The translations under genes were made by a program, and so were the position numbers. Of a stretch of 5,584 bases of DNA, positions 5,436-5,584 are shown in pieces (the first letter of the stretch is position 1; each line of letters begins with the position of its first letter). The notes beneath the pieces are model-generated. The model saw nothing but the letters and a program-made list of their open reading frames with translations. It made no database searches and was not told where the DNA came from. The stretch is from an uncultured Clostridium sp. (GTDB lineage: Bacteria > Bacillota_A > Clostridia > TANB77 > CAG-508): NCBI GenBank assembly GCA_947244675.1, contig CAMXLV010000106.1, forward strand, positions 1 to 5,584. Direction: 5' to 3'.

Positions 5436-5584
5436 AGAATATTTTATATTACCTCGAATATACATTAAATGAAAAGTATATTTTATAATTAATATTTTTT
5501 TAAATTTATAGAAATATAAGTTTTAGAGAAAATTTTATTTATATTTTTAATATTTAATGTTAAACAAAATTTTAAATATGAATT
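5436..5584. other. AT-rich tail with no supported gene
   Basis: No convincing reading frame is visible here. A 7-bp inverted repeat, AATATAC (5457-5463) with GTATATT (5476-5482), lies about 20 bases after the last stop and is followed by TTATAATT; it could be a weak AT-only terminator. TATAAT at 5484-5489 could equally be a -10 element, but no good -35 accompanies it. I make no firm call. Confidence 0.4.

Overview
This is a strongly AT-rich window from an endospore-forming Firmicute, most likely an anaerobic, possibly uncultured, member of the Clostridia. The evidence is the gene set: ftsA-ftsZ, then the sporulation genes spoIIGA, sigE and sigG, then a YlmC/YmxH-type PRC-barrel gene. Protein sequences are close to textbook family patterns, and Shine-Dalgarno sites are mostly strong (AAAGGAGG type). 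I cannot name the species.

Layout: 1-594 is the C-terminal half of ftsA. 695-1816 is a complete ftsZ, closed by a strong intrinsic terminator (1837-1880). 1881-2017 is a control region with a Spo0A-box-like site and a promoter with an unusually long 21-bp spacer, like the Bacillus subtilis spoIIG promoter. 2018-2928 is spoIIGA (protease that activates pro-sigma-E), and 2906-3638 is sigE, overlapping it by 23 bases. A bidirectional terminator (3701-3735) separates sigE from sigG, which lies on the opposite strand (4585-3812), convergent with sigE rather than following it as is usual. A good match to a sigma-F promoter precedes sigG. 4812-5048 is a PRC-barrel gene that appears to start with ATT. 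5124-5435 encodes an unrecognised 103-residue protein with a C-terminal membrane anchor. The last 149 bases hold no gene I can support.

The main discovery candidate is in spoIIGA-sigE. Neither gene is open in a single frame. spoIIGA needs two +1 shifts and sigE one; with those three single-base skips both proteins become full length (302 and 243 residues) and match their families throughout. All three breaks have the same form: an in-frame CGG codon follows a codon ending in T or C, and skipping its C gives a GGA or GGT codon at a conserved glycine (ATT-C-GGA, TCC-C-GGA, AAT-C-GGT). By my reading these are the only in-frame CGG codons in the window, while CGA, CGC and CGT are used as ordinary arginine codons. 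This suggests that CGG is an unassigned or starved codon here and acts as a +1 frameshift signal. The skips fall just before the last membrane helix of SpoIIGA, inside its catalytic D-S-G motif, and at the prosequence junction of pro-sigma-E. Sequencing error or gene decay cannot be excluded from one sequence, but three independent hits on one rule argue against both.

How the genes work together: FtsA and FtsZ build the division ring, which is also used for the asymmetric sporulation septum. SpoIIGA in that septum cleaves pro-sigma-E to switch on the mother-cell programme. Sigma-G, made in the forespore from a sigma-F promoter, runs the late forespore programme.
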